Source: Oceanobacillus senegalensis (lineage in GTDB: Bacteria; Bacillota; Bacilli; Bacillales; Amphibacillaceae). Taken from it: DNA of 64,000 bases. Where the stretch lies: assembly GCF_900176885.1 (NCBI RefSeq), contig NZ_LT839648.1, positions 218,597 through 282,596 of the forward strand, written 5' to 3'. Of this stretch, positions 36,352 to 45,104 are shown piece after piece (positions within the stretch are counted from its first letter, which is position 1; the number at the start of each line of letters is the position of its first letter). A model generated the notes under the pieces. It searched no databases. It was not told the DNA's origin and worked only from the letters and a program-made list of their open reading frames with translations. Made by a program: the position numbers and the translations under genes.

Positions 36352-37809
36352 TTATTTTATTCTAAATTCCTCATTCAACGACCTTGCTAAAAATACAGCA
36401 AATTGCTCTCTAGAAACGTCCATACGTGGTGCAAAGGTGTTTACTGAACCTGCACCGTTTGTAATTCCTGCTTCATATAAATCTGCCACCGCATCACTAT
36501 ACCACCAAGAATTAGGATCAGCATAAACATCGTCAAATGGGTGGGCTTTGGATGCTTTAGGAAACGCATAGATTCTATCTAATGCAGCTGCCATTTCGCT
36601 TCTTGTTAAGGTCTTTTCTGGTTCAAAGGTAGAATCAGAAGTACCATTGAAATAGCCCTCATCGACAACTGCTGCTATTTCTTTTTCATATTTGTGGCCA
36701 TTAACATCTGTGAAGTCAGGAGCAGGACGGTTATTTAAGGATAGATTTTCCGCACGCGTTATCATCAGTGCAACCTGCCATCTAGTAAGCGGTACACCAT
36801 TTATACCAAACTTATTATTTCCTATCCCTTGTATGACACCACTATCCACTAAATAATAGATTGCTTCTGCCGCATAATGATCAGCAGGTACATCTGTAAA
36901 TCGTTCTCCTAGATAACTAGAAGCAATATAGCCAGACTTTCCATCACTTGTTTTTACCGGATACCATACAAAATGATTGTTCCCATTATGCTTATCATAT
37001 TCAAAGGTCCCATCAATCGTTAGACTAGCCCCTTTGGATACATTCCTATGTTCACTAGTTGTTGTTGGAAGAGCTCTTAATCTAGTATCAGTAGTAGCCC
37101 GTACTGCCTGGCTATCTGTAAAGTTGTGCTTCGTTTTTGTTAATGGTAGGGTAAATTGATAGTTCATGGTAGTAAAATCGATATTTTCATCGCTTCCAGG
37201 ATGATAATCAAAGTCTTCTCTAGTAAATGGAAGCTCTTGTAAATCTATTAAACCATTTTTATCAATCTTGGAAAAAACTTGTTCTTGATATGCATCTGTA
37301 TTACGTTCTCCTGTAGCCTGAACAATTGGACTGTTTACAGGTTTCGTACCATTGTAGGCCATTATAGCAAAATACCAGTTTTCAATCACATCACGTTCTC
37401 CATCATTAATGGTAGGAAGGTCATTTCGTTCAAACATATGGTTAAGAATCTCCACACCTGCTTGAATGTTGTATACAAGATCTGTCTTTAACCGCTCTTG
37501 GTCATAGCCCGATTGATTCGTAATCTGCATTAGACCAATTCCATTATCATCCGAAATGATTACTTCTCCGTTTTCATCGAAATGATTCCAACCTCCGTTT
37601 TCTTTTTCCGCAATTGCTTTTACAATCTCAGGTGGAACATCATAAGCTAAAGCGGTTTCTGTTAGTAGGCAATTAATGGTTGCCTTATCTGGATTGACAC
37701 CGAATTCCGCTTCATAATCACAGGTCGTCGCTACATCCGCTGCACTCACCGCGAATGGATTTAGCATCAAACCTACCGAGCAGAAAAAAGTCAAAAATAA
37801 TCGTTTCAT
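36352..37809 (-). CDS. SLH protein with lysozyme-like transglycosylase and SH3 domains
   Basis: This 485-residue secreted protein has a signal peptide (about 1-23) and a lytic-transglycosylase-like domain (about 45-185). That domain has the acid residue in AIAEKENGGW (Glu68 or Glu70), the GLMQIT motif (92-97) and AIMAYNG. A bacterial SH3-like segment follows (about 235-305, DTRLRALPTTT, GYIASSYLG), then three SLH repeats (about 306-485; LTRWQVALMI, LTRSEMAAAL, VSREQFAVFL). It may trim peptidoglycan while bound to the wall polymer. GGAG lies 11 nt before the ATG. It lies downstream of slaP, about 150 bp away in the same direction. Confidence 0.87.
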   Translation of the reverse strand: MKRLFLTFFCSVGLMLNPFAVSAADVATTCDYEAEFGVNPDKATINCLLTETALAYDVPPEIVKAIAEKENGGWNHFDENGEVIISDDNGIGLMQITNQSGYDQERLKTDLVYNIQAGVEILNHMFERNDLPTINDGERDVIENWYFAIMAYNGTKPVNSPIVQATGERNTDAYQEQVFSKIDKNGLIDLQELPFTREDFDYHPGSDENIDFTTMNYQFTLPLTKTKHNFTDSQAVRATTDTRLRALPTTTSEHRNVSKGASLTIDGTFEYDKHNGNNHFVWYPVKTSDGKSGYIASSYLGERFTDVPADHYAAEAIYYLVDSGVIQGIGNNKFGINGVPLTRWQVALMITRAENLSLNNRPAPDFTDVNGHKYEKEIAAVVDEGYFNGTSDSTFEPEKTLTRSEMAAALDRIYAFPKASKAHPFDDVYADPNSWWYSDAVADLYEAGITNGAGSVNTFAPRMDVSREQFAVFLARSLNEEFRIK

Positions 37810-37862
37810 AGTTTAAAAGACTCCTTTCCTTTCCTATTTTCATAGGTAAAAAAGTATGTAAA

Positions 37863-37948
37863 TAGACAGTTCTAAGCTTCGGGTGGAAATAGGAGCATTA
37901 GAACTGTCCCTTACACTCACCCTAAACGGTGTAAAAGAATCGTCCTTA
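37863..37948. repeat. AGACAGTTCTAA hairpin plus a half-repeat
   Basis: AGACAGTTCTAA (37864-37875) is opposed by TTAGAACTGTCCC (37899-37911), and a further AAGAATCGTCCTTATC half copy ends near 37948. It lies between slaP and the transglycosylase-like gene. Confidence 0.6.
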
Positions 37949-37956
37949 TCACACCA

Positions 37957-38838
37957 TTATTGAATTGGATAAACCTGCCATTTAGATAGGTCAATGTCTT
38001 CTTTTTTGATCATGGAGGCTGGGAAGATAAAGGTCCATGGTTTGCTTGTGTTTGCTTTAACGGTGAAGTTATCTAGTTTGAAACCACCTCGGGCAATTTC
38101 TTCTTCACTGGCATCTTTTATGCCTAGTGGAATTTGCTGGAGGGTGATATTTTTTTCGGATCCATTTCGAATGAGGATGGTAACTGCTAATTCTCCGTTG
38201 TCATGTTGTTTGGCTTGGACACCCATAAAGTTTACTTCACCAGGTTTTAGTGGTTTGGCATGTTGAACGATTTTTTCTAAATTCGATTTTGTTTCATCTG
38301 CTATGGATTTTTCCCATGATTCTTCTAAATCAAGCTGATGCTTTTTCTTCAGTTCAAATGCTAGTGACCACTCACTTGGAATTTCTTCCACATCTTTTAA
38401 CAAGTCGTCCTTGTTAAAAATAAACTTCCATGGTCTTGCACTGTTTGCTGGAATGGTACCAGCCTTTTCTAAATCAAATTCTTTCTTAGCAATGATTTCT
38501 TTGTCCGGGCCAAGTAATAAAATGGTTGTCTTACTAAATTTGATATTCTTTGGTACAGTATTACGAATTAATCCATTTGCCACAAACCCTTTATTCTTTA
38601 ATTTATTCAGCTCCGTGCCATAAATGGAAATTTGGTTTATTCGCAATTTAGGGCTTTGGCTATTATGGAACGCAAATACATAGCGTTCTTCATTAGGCAT
38701 TTTCCAATCGGAAGGAACAGACAATTCGGTTTCTAGTTCCTCCGTATTAGAAGATTCCGTTTGGGATTGTAAGTATTCATTTGCATCGATGGATTCCTCT
38801 TGTTTCTTCTTTTTCTTTTTTTTAGGAAAGCCGAGCAT
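37957..38838 (-). CDS. slaP: Accessory Sec S-layer assembly protein SlaP
   Basis: This 293-residue protein matches the S-layer assembly protein found beside SecA2 in Bacillus. It has a lysine-rich N-terminus (MLGFPKKKKKKKQ), an acidic linker, and two copies of a ~110-residue SLAP-type repeat (about 46-165 and 197-290). Both repeats contain the pattern LRN(G/T)-hydrophobic and end with K/RPWKFIF or KPWTFIF. SlaP acts with SecA2 in secreting SLH proteins in B. anthracis. It starts 17 bp after the secA2 stop with GGAGGA before the ATG, so the two are cotranscribed. There is no signal peptide; the protein is probably cytoplasmic or membrane-associated. Confidence 0.9.
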   Translation of the reverse strand: MLGFPKKKKKKKQEESIDANEYLQSQTESSNTEELETELSVPSDWKMPNEERYVFAFHNSQSPKLRINQISIYGTELNKLKNKGFVANGLIRNTVPKNIKFSKTTILLLGPDKEIIAKKEFDLEKAGTIPANSARPWKFIFNKDDLLKDVEEIPSEWSLAFELKKKHQLDLEESWEKSIADETKSNLEKIVQHAKPLKPGEVNFMGVQAKQHDNGELAVTILIRNGSEKNITLQQIPLGIKDASEEEIARGGFKLDNFTVKANTSKPWTFIFPASMIKKEDIDLSKWQVYPIQ

Positions 38839-38855
38839 GTTTCATTCCTCCAATT

Positions 38856-41222
38856 TTATTTTTCCTTCGCTTCATTTTCTTTATCAATGATTCCTTGGAT
38901 TAATCCTTTAAGACGATAAGCTAATTCATATTCAATGTCATTAAAGGTAGCTTCAAACAGTTTGTATCCTTCTTTTTGGAATAATTGAATCGGATCTTCT
39001 TGCTGATATTGCCTAATTCCAATCCCTTCTTTTAATTGATTCAATCGTTCTAGATGTCGTTTCCAGAGTGTATCAATCACAAATAAGGAAACGCCTTTTG
39101 CAGACATTTGAACCTTTTCCTTGTCTTCATATTGCTGAATGATTTCAAAATGCTCTTCTACAGAAGGCTTAACAAATGCTTTCAATTCATCTATGTTATT
39201 AAATTCCTCATCTTGTAGAGTAGGAGGGGAAAGCAGGATATTGGCTAACTCTTTTTCTAATTGTTCCAAATCCCATTCTTCAGGGAGCATATCATCCGTA
39301 CAAAATGCTTCGATAATATGGTTTGGCAATTCTTCAATTTGTTTTTTAATAAACTGTAAAATATTCTCTGATTCTAAAATGTTATCACGTAATTGATAAG
39401 CAACTTTTCTTTGTTCGTTCACCGCATCTTCCAGTTTTAAATTATAATCACGGAATTGGAAATGCACGCCTTCACTAATTTTCTGTGCCGTATCCACAAA
39501 CTTGTGTACATTTTCCGATGTAATCAATCCATCTTGATTTGATTTGAATTTCGGTTTCATTCGTTCTAATTCATCCTGCGCATAACGAATAAACAAATAA
39601 TCGTCTAGCGAGATAATGAATTGAGTAGAGCCAGGATCACCTTGGCGAGCAGAGCGTCCTTTTAATTGATTATCAATACGTTTGCTTTCATTTCTTTCGG
39701 TTCCAATCACATGGAGACCACCTAATTCCTCGACACCTTCGCCAATCATAATATCTGTACCACGGCCAGCCATATTTGTCGCAATGGTAATTTGTCCTTT
39801 TTGCCCGGCTAATGCAATGAGATTTGCTTCTTGTTCGACACTTTTCGCATTAAGGAGCTGATATGATAAATTTTCTTCATCTAACGCATGAGCCACTTCC
39901 TCGGATTTAAGGATCGAAGTGGTTCCAATTAAAATGGGCTGACCTCTTTTATGTCTTTCTTTTACTTCTTTTACTAGTCGCTTATATTTTTGTTCTAAGG
40001 TCATAAAAACTAGGTCAGGAAGATCCTTGCGTTTATTTGGTTTGTTTGTCGGAATTTTAACAACATCCATCCCGTAGATTTTAAGTAATTCTTCCTTGTC
40101 AGATTTAGCTGTACCTGTCATCCCAGATAGGGTCGGGTACATCCGATAATAGTTTTGAACAGTAATGGAGGCATGTGTTTTATTTTCCTCCGTATTGACA
40201 AGTCCTTCTTTTGCTTCAATTGCTTGATGAAGTCCATCACTTAGGGAACGACCTTCCATAATTCGTCCGGTGTTCATATCGACTAATTTGATTTCGCCGT
40301 CTTCTACGATGTAATCGACATCCCGTTCATATAGAACCCTTGCACGTAATGCTTGTAGAAGGGCATGGAAAAGGGAGCTATGTTCCAGGTCAAAGAGATT
40401 GTCCAAACCAAACGTTTTCTCACACTTGTTAATGCCTTCATCCGTAAAGTTGACCACCTTCAGCTCTATATCATATGTAAAATCATCGTCTTTCTTTAGA
40501 CCTTTCACAACAGAAGAGCAAACCTTGTACAGTCTATCACTTGGCTTATCTTTTCCAGCAATAATCAGAGGTGTCTTTGCCTCATCAATTAAAACACTAT
40601 CCACTTCATCGACGATGGCAAAGTGATAGGGGCGTTGTACCTTTTGGTTGATATGTTGTACCGTGTTATCCCGAAGATAGTCAAATCCAAACTCCGTACC
40701 GACCCCATATGTAATATCGGATTGATAGGCCTCTTGTTTGATGAACGTACTAATTCCTGGTACATTCAAACCAACTGTTAGGCCAAGGAATTCATGAATT
40801 TGTCCGATCAGTTGTTTATCCCTGCGTGCTAAATAATCATTAACGGTTATAACATGGACACCTTTACCTTCAAGGGCAACTAAGTAGCTTGGTAGGGATG
40901 CGACAAGCGTTTTTCCCTCTCCTGTATTCATCTCAGCTATATTCCCCTCTAAGAGAACAAGACCGCCAAGTAATTGCACATCATAATGACGAAGCCCTAA
41001 TATACGCTTTGAGGCCTCTCTGACTGTAGCAAAAGCATCAACGGCAATATCATGAATGGTTTTTCCGTTCTGTAGTTGTTCCTTAAATTCCGCCGTTTTT
41101 GCTTGTAATTCCTCATCGGAAAGCTCAACGTACTCTGCTTCTTTTTGATTTATTTGTTCAACAAGTCTATAATATTTTTTTAATTCACGTGAAGATTTAT
41201 TAAATGGTTTAAGAATGCTCAT
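38856..41222 (-). CDS. secA2: Accessory Sec translocase ATPase SecA2
   Basis: This 788-residue SecA-type motor has Walker A (NTGEGKTL, residues 99-106), DEVD (205-208) and the C-terminal helicase half motifs (GTTSILKSEE, NMAGRGTDIMIGEGV, GRSARQGDPGSTQF). It is shorter than housekeeping SecA and ends ...DKENEAKEK with no SEC-C zinc tail, as in accessory SecA2. Together with the downstream slaP it fits the B. anthracis-type system dedicated to S-layer proteins, and six SLH proteins are encoded within 35 kb. GGAG lies 11 nt before the ATG. No accessory SecY2 is visible, consistent with use of the normal SecYEG channel. Confidence 0.93.
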   Translation of the reverse strand: MSILKPFNKSSRELKKYYRLVEQINQKEAEYVELSDEELQAKTAEFKEQLQNGKTIHDIAVDAFATVREASKRILGLRHYDVQLLGGLVLLEGNIAEMNTGEGKTLVASLPSYLVALEGKGVHVITVNDYLARRDKQLIGQIHEFLGLTVGLNVPGISTFIKQEAYQSDITYGVGTEFGFDYLRDNTVQHINQKVQRPYHFAIVDEVDSVLIDEAKTPLIIAGKDKPSDRLYKVCSSVVKGLKKDDDFTYDIELKVVNFTDEGINKCEKTFGLDNLFDLEHSSLFHALLQALRARVLYERDVDYIVEDGEIKLVDMNTGRIMEGRSLSDGLHQAIEAKEGLVNTEENKTHASITVQNYYRMYPTLSGMTGTAKSDKEELLKIYGMDVVKIPTNKPNKRKDLPDLVFMTLEQKYKRLVKEVKERHKRGQPILIGTTSILKSEEVAHALDEENLSYQLLNAKSVEQEANLIALAGQKGQITIATNMAGRGTDIMIGEGVEELGGLHVIGTERNESKRIDNQLKGRSARQGDPGSTQFIISLDDYLFIRYAQDELERMKPKFKSNQDGLITSENVHKFVDTAQKISEGVHFQFRDYNLKLEDAVNEQRKVAYQLRDNILESENILQFIKKQIEELPNHIIEAFCTDDMLPEEWDLEQLEKELANILLSPPTLQDEEFNNIDELKAFVKPSVEEHFEIIQQYEDKEKVQMSAKGVSLFVIDTLWKRHLERLNQLKEGIGIRQYQQEDPIQLFQKEGYKLFEATFNDIEYELAYRLKGLIQGIIDKENEAKEK

Positions 41223-41477
41223 TTGTGTAAAAACTCCTTAGTATTAATAGGCATACCCTTATAGTATAACATGAACAAAAGAGGAATACATTATCATCTG
41301 ATATGTTAATGATTGTTCATATTGGACCGTTTTTTTGCTGTTGAATTGGCATAAAAAGGTGTGATGCGCAATGTATTACTGCTACGAAAATCCTCGATAA
41401 AAACTAATTTGATATGGACGATGGTTAATGGAGGAAAGCTAGTCAAATCCCAGAAAGCGATAAACTTCAAATGATCA

Positions 41478-41508
41478 GAAAAAAGCTCTACCAACACTGG
41501 TAGAGCTA
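41478..41508 (-). terminator. Terminator of the first LCP gene
   Basis: AGCTCTACCA and TGGTAGAGCT pair around a 4-nt loop. An A-tract on the left gives the T-tract on the minus strand, right at the LCP stop codon. Confidence 0.85.
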
Positions 41509-42495
41509 CGAGATTTCTAAATGTTCTTTTAACATGAGTTTAATTTCTTCTAGTACCGTTTCATCTAATTTCCAATAGTATACACTACCTGGTTGGTAGT
41601 CAGAACCTTCTAGTGTATACGTTTCGATATCGAGATTTGTTCCGCTTGTCCCGTATGAGATTAAGCTTTTTATCTCACTGAATGTCATGTTGGTTGTCAT
41701 GTTGTCACCAACTGCTTCGATGACATCGTCGTATTTGAAAACAGACCCTACGGAAATGGCTTTATCCATGGCAGCTTTTATGATTTCCTGCTGTCTTTTA
41801 CCTCGTTCAATGTCATTGTCCAGTTTTCTTGTTCTAGCGAGTGCAAGCGCTTGTTCCCCATTTAACTGTTGTTCTCCAGGGAGCAGGTGAATGGCACCCT
41901 TTTCTCCATCTGAGTTTTGCTCGTATAATTCGTATGGTACGTCAACGGTAATTCCGTTCAGCGCATTTACTACGTCGATGAATGCTTCAAAGTTTAGTGT
42001 CACATGATAATCGACAGGGATATCTAGTAAATGTTCCACTGTTTCAATTGTTGCTTTGGCACCGCCATAGGCATATGCGTGATTAATTTTGGTTTCCCGG
42101 TCAACTTCAGGGATATAAACCAAAGAATCACGTGGAATGCTAACAAGTTTTACACTTTTATCTTCTTTATTAAATGTAGCTAGCATTAAGGTATCTGAAC
42201 GTGCAGCACCTTCATTGTCTCTTTCTTCACTTTCATCGGCTCCGATAATTAACATAGAGAAATTGTCCTTGGAAGGATCGACAGCCGTTTCGCGTAATTC
42301 CGACTTTTCTCTTCCGACCCCTTCATAGGATTCAGACATAACAGAACCAGCTTTTACATAGAGGTATGCTGCATAGGATGCAACCACAAAAAATGCAATA
42401 AAACAAAGGACTAAAAGAAAGTATAGCCTTCTTCTAAATTTACGTCTTCTTCTCTTTCTAACTAAACGCGATGGTGTTTGATTTTTATCAGACAT
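41506..42495 (-). CDS. LytR-CpsA-Psr (LCP) family wall polymer ligase
   Basis: This 329-residue membrane-anchored enzyme transfers undecaprenyl-linked polymers such as WTA or secondary polysaccharide onto peptidoglycan. A basic cytoplasmic tail (RKRRRRKFRRR) precedes one transmembrane helix (about 25-45). The LCP domain contains MLIIGADESEERDNEGAARSDTLML, VSIPRDSLVYIP, INHAYAYGG and the ARTRKLDNDIERGKRQQEII phosphate-binding motif. The ATG at 42495 is preferred because AAGGGA lies 8 nt before it; the ATG six codons earlier has no site. A PhoP-box-like array lies about 100 bp upstream. It lies next to the WTA genes and is a close paralogue of the LCP gene at 57159. Confidence 0.9.
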   Translation of the reverse strand: MSDKNQTPSRLVRKRRRRKFRRRLYFLLVLCFIAFFVVASYAAYLYVKAGSVMSESYEGVGREKSELRETAVDPSKDNFSMLIIGADESEERDNEGAARSDTLMLATFNKEDKSVKLVSIPRDSLVYIPEVDRETKINHAYAYGGAKATIETVEHLLDIPVDYHVTLNFEAFIDVVNALNGITVDVPYELYEQNSDGEKGAIHLLPGEQQLNGEQALALARTRKLDNDIERGKRQQEIIKAAMDKAISVGSVFKYDDVIEAVGDNMTTNMTFSEIKSLISYGTSGTNLDIETYTLEGSDYQPGSVYYWKLDETVLEEIKLMLKEHLEIS

Positions 42496-42586
42496 TTGTA
42501 TATTTCCCTTCATTATTAAGCATTTAGCTTTAAAAAGTATAAATGTTTTCTTATATTTAGTACTTCAAAAATTTTTATTCTATATA

Positions 42587-42624
42587 TTAACTTAATATTA
42601 ACTTAGCTTTATACTAACTTAACG
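42587..42624. promoter_or_regulatory. PhoP-box-like repeat array upstream of LCP gene
   Basis: Four TTAACT-like hexamers follow one another: TTAACT (42587), TTAACT (42598), TTATAC (42609) and TTAACG (42619), with 5, 5 and 4 bp between them. This matches the TTAACA-repeat layout bound by PhoP in Bacillus. Confidence 0.5.
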
Positions 42625-42823
42625 TAAAAAAGCCTCCTCTATTTTACTATGAATAAAACGCATCGTAAATGATAACTTTCTAGATTAAAATTTGATGACT
42701 ACTAATTTATTAGACGATGAAGTAGTAAAATAGATTCACTTTCCTTAGATATTATAACAGGAAATTGTTGGAAAATGGGGAAAGGTGTCATAGGAGGGCA
42801 ATTCTCGCGTCGCAAGAAGAAAA
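42625..42823. other. Intergenic stretch with no gene
   Basis: Sequence between the LCP promoter region and the repeat at 42824. Only short shadow frames are present. Confidence 0.35.
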
Positions 42824-42871
42824 GAGACGTTTCTGATGCAACATCCATATGTGCAATTCGAAACGTCCCCC
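42824..42871. repeat. GAGACGTTTC/GAAACGTCCCC hairpin
   Basis: GAGACGTTTCTGATGCA is opposed by TGCAATTCGAAACGTCCCC, a variant of the dispersed family with ACGTTTC in place of ACGGTTC. It overlaps the 3' edge of the tagB-like gene region and may terminate it. Confidence 0.6.
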
Positions 42872-42873
42872 GA

Positions 42874-44058
42874 TTATACATGAATCTTTCCTCTTTCTTC
42901 CGTTGTTTCCTCGGTGTTTGTGACAAAGCGAGCTAGGGCCATACTTGAGTTCCCAATAGAGAACGTGTTCCATTCAGCAGCGAAATGTTTTACTTGGTTA
43001 CGATCAAATGAATGGAACTGAATCACTTCTATAAGTTCATCCGTTGTAAATACAACTGGTCCAGGCATGGTTTCCTCGAAATGTTGAATAAGACCACTTT
43101 CCTGCTTATATTTTTCCAAATCATAAGCATAGAAAATCATTGGCTTTTCTAATAGAGAAAATTCAAATGAGATGGATGAATAGTCACTGATTAACGTATC
43201 GGTAACTAAAAGTAGTTCATTGATTTTATTTCGTGATACATCATAGACGAAACCTTTATAGTCATCCGTTAAAGAGCAAGAAACAGCAGGGTGAAGCTTA
43301 ATGAAAAGTACATATTCATCGGAAAAAGCCTCATAAAGTTTTTTTAAATCAAGCTCAAGCTGAAAACGAGAAAGCTGATTATTTCGATAGGTTGGCGCAT
43401 AAAGTAATACCTTTTTTTCTTTGATAATAGGAAACTTATTTTTCATTTTTTCATAGATTTGTTCGTGCCTATCGTGGTCAAAGAAAAAGTCCGTTCTCGG
43501 GACACCGGTTTTTAATATACGGTCATCCGTTAAACCAAAGCTTTGTTTAAACACTTCAGCCATTTTATCTGAACCGACCACCGTATAATCAAATCGATCA
43601 TATACAGCCTGAAATCGGTTATTCGCTTTCTTGCTTCGTGTGGGAATAGTCGGATCTAATAATCCAAACTGTTTCAATGCTCCAGCCGCATGCCAAAGCT
43701 GGATGCACTTCGTACCTGGTCGGAAATGACACACAGCAAGAAATCCATAATACGTATCGACAAGTACAGTGGTTGCGGTTGCTAAATGGTAGATAGATTT
43801 TAAAAAGGAAAATGGGTGTTTGATGCTAAACGAAAGAATAGTACCAATGGAAGCATCAAATTTGAACCTGCAGGATGGATCCTTTAAAATAATAATTTCT
43901 TGTGATGATTGAGTGTGGATTGCGCGTGTGGCATAAAAAATATTGTCCCCAAACGAAGCAACACCGACTGTTTTCTTCTTTTGGGGACATAGTTTAAATA
44001 GAAGAAATAGAACTCTGAATACGAATAAATAAACAGAAATTGCCATTTCCCTAGCCAT
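42874..44058 (-). CDS. tagB: CDP-glycerol glycerophosphotransferase, TagB-like
   Basis: This 394-residue GT-B type enzyme uses CDP-glycerol. Size and motifs (CIQLWHAAGALKQFG, GVPRTDFFFD, VLLYAPTYRNNQ, FIKLHPAV, LISDYSSISFEFSLLEKPMIFY) fit TagB, the primase that adds the first glycerol phosphate to the ManNAc-GlcNAc linkage unit. An N-terminal hydrophobic segment suggests membrane association. Its ATG overlaps the end of tagD by 8 bp, with AAGGTG just upstream, so the two are translationally coupled. A TarF-like role cannot be excluded by sequence alone. Confidence 0.87.
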   Translation of the reverse strand: MAREMAISVYLFVFRVLFLLFKLCPQKKKTVGVASFGDNIFYATRAIHTQSSQEIIILKDPSCRFKFDASIGTILSFSIKHPFSFLKSIYHLATATTVLVDTYYGFLAVCHFRPGTKCIQLWHAAGALKQFGLLDPTIPTRSKKANNRFQAVYDRFDYTVVGSDKMAEVFKQSFGLTDDRILKTGVPRTDFFFDHDRHEQIYEKMKNKFPIIKEKKVLLYAPTYRNNQLSRFQLELDLKKLYEAFSDEYVLFIKLHPAVSCSLTDDYKGFVYDVSRNKINELLLVTDTLISDYSSISFEFSLLEKPMIFYAYDLEKYKQESGLIQHFEETMPGPVVFTTDELIEVIQFHSFDRNQVKHFAAEWNTFSIGNSSMALARFVTNTEETTEERGKIHV

Positions 44059-44449
44059 TATTCACCTTGAATAAATCATTTTTAATTTTCGTTGTTGAGA
44101 TCCCTACAGTTCTCGGTAAATACACCACTTTGCAAAAATCCTTGAGAAAATCAAATTTGCCTTTCCAATCATCACCCATCACAAAAATATCGATATGATG
44201 CTTTTTCACATCGTCAACCTTCTGCTCCCAATTATGCTCTGGAATAACTTCATCGACATAGCGAATTGCTTCAAGGATAACTTTTCTATTTTCATAGGAA
44301 TGGTAAGATTTTTTATTCTTTAATTCATTAAATTCATCAGTTGAAACGGCAACTACTAAATAATCGCCAAGTTCTTTTGCTCGTCGAAGTAAATTAATAT
44401 GACCATTATGAATTAAATCGAATGTGCCATACGTGATTACTTTCTTCAT
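44051..44449 (-). CDS. tagD: Glycerol-3-phosphate cytidylyltransferase TagD
   Basis: This 132-residue enzyme makes CDP-glycerol from CTP and glycerol-3-phosphate, the precursor of poly(glycerol phosphate) teichoic acid. The nucleotide-binding HNGH (His14-His17 in GTFDLIHNGH) and the RTVGISTTKIK motif are both present, and the length equals B. subtilis TagD. The ATG at 44449 follows GGAGGAA by about 6 nt; in-frame upstream starts lack sites. It is the first gene of a tagD-tagB operon, divergent from tagF. Confidence 0.95.
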   Translation of the reverse strand: MKKVITYGTFDLIHNGHINLLRRAKELGDYLVVAVSTDEFNELKNKKSYHSYENRKVILEAIRYVDEVIPEHNWEQKVDDVKKHHIDIFVMGDDWKGKFDFLKDFCKVVYLPRTVGISTTKIKNDLFKVNNG

Positions 44450-44517
44450 CGGCAATTCCTCCATTGCGAAGTTTTTAAAACTCCAAAACATGATATTATT
44501 ATTATAATAACACATTA

Positions 44518-44555
44518 TTAAGTGAAGTTAATATTTAATTAACAATTGGTTAATA
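44518..44555. promoter_or_regulatory. PhoP-box-like repeat array upstream of tagD
   Basis: TTAAGT (44518), TTAATA (44528), TTAACA (44539) and TTAATA (44550) lie in the same direction with 4, 5 and 5 bp spacers. PhoP binds such TTAACA-like repeats with about 11-bp spacing and controls the tag genes under phosphate limitation in B. subtilis. Confidence 0.55.
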
Positions 44556-44639
44556 TTTCTTCTAACCGTATAAGAATTGTATTATGATAGAAGTATAAAA
44601 ATGAACGATTTCTATTAAGAGTTGCTGATTGTCGGTATG

Positions 44640-45040
44640 GGTAGTAGCACACCACAGAGGACGGTTTCAATCTTCCTTGGAAGAAAACAACTCCCTTGAA
44701 AAGTTAGTCGTTTATTCTCGCAAAGTTGTTTCACTGTCGAAGCGTTCCCTTGTATGACAGGAGATTCAGCCATGTGCTTTCCTTAGGATTCGACTGTCCG
44801 CCATTTCAATCATAATGTGAACATGTATCAAATAATGGAACAGACCAATAAACGTGAAGGAAGTTGCAAAGCATCAAACCAGCGAAGAAACTACATGAAA
44901 GAATCCTTTAATAAGGTATTTACCTTTTCTGCGTGCGATGTAATGCTGACGTAGTGGCACAAGTCCAAGAAGGCTTACCAACCACTTTGGGTGCGTAGGA
45001 GTGTATTTCTGGTTTGGTAAACGCCGTACTACCACACATT
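44640..45040. repeat. Decayed copy of the large palindromic element
   Basis: Blocks such as TTGGAAGAAAAC, TCGACTGTCCGCC, GTGTATTTC and GGTTTGGTAAACGCCG resemble the element at 35932, but the arms no longer pair well. No gene is visible in this tagD-tagF gap. Confidence 0.5.
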
Positions 45041-45104
45041 TTATTTCAAACTACGACAACGAAATTAATTATATGAAAAGAACTAGGATAAAAAGAGGTG
45101 CACG

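Noticed and set aside
35918-36526. Several 65-107-codon frames across 35.9-36.5 kb
   Set aside because: They run through the large palindromic repeat or into the antisense of the transglycosylase-like gene. Their arginine- and serine-rich composition comes from the repeat.
41223-41483. Small frames upstream of secA2, one of 63 codons
   Set aside because: No ribosome binding site and no coding-like composition; the region more likely holds the secA2 promoter.
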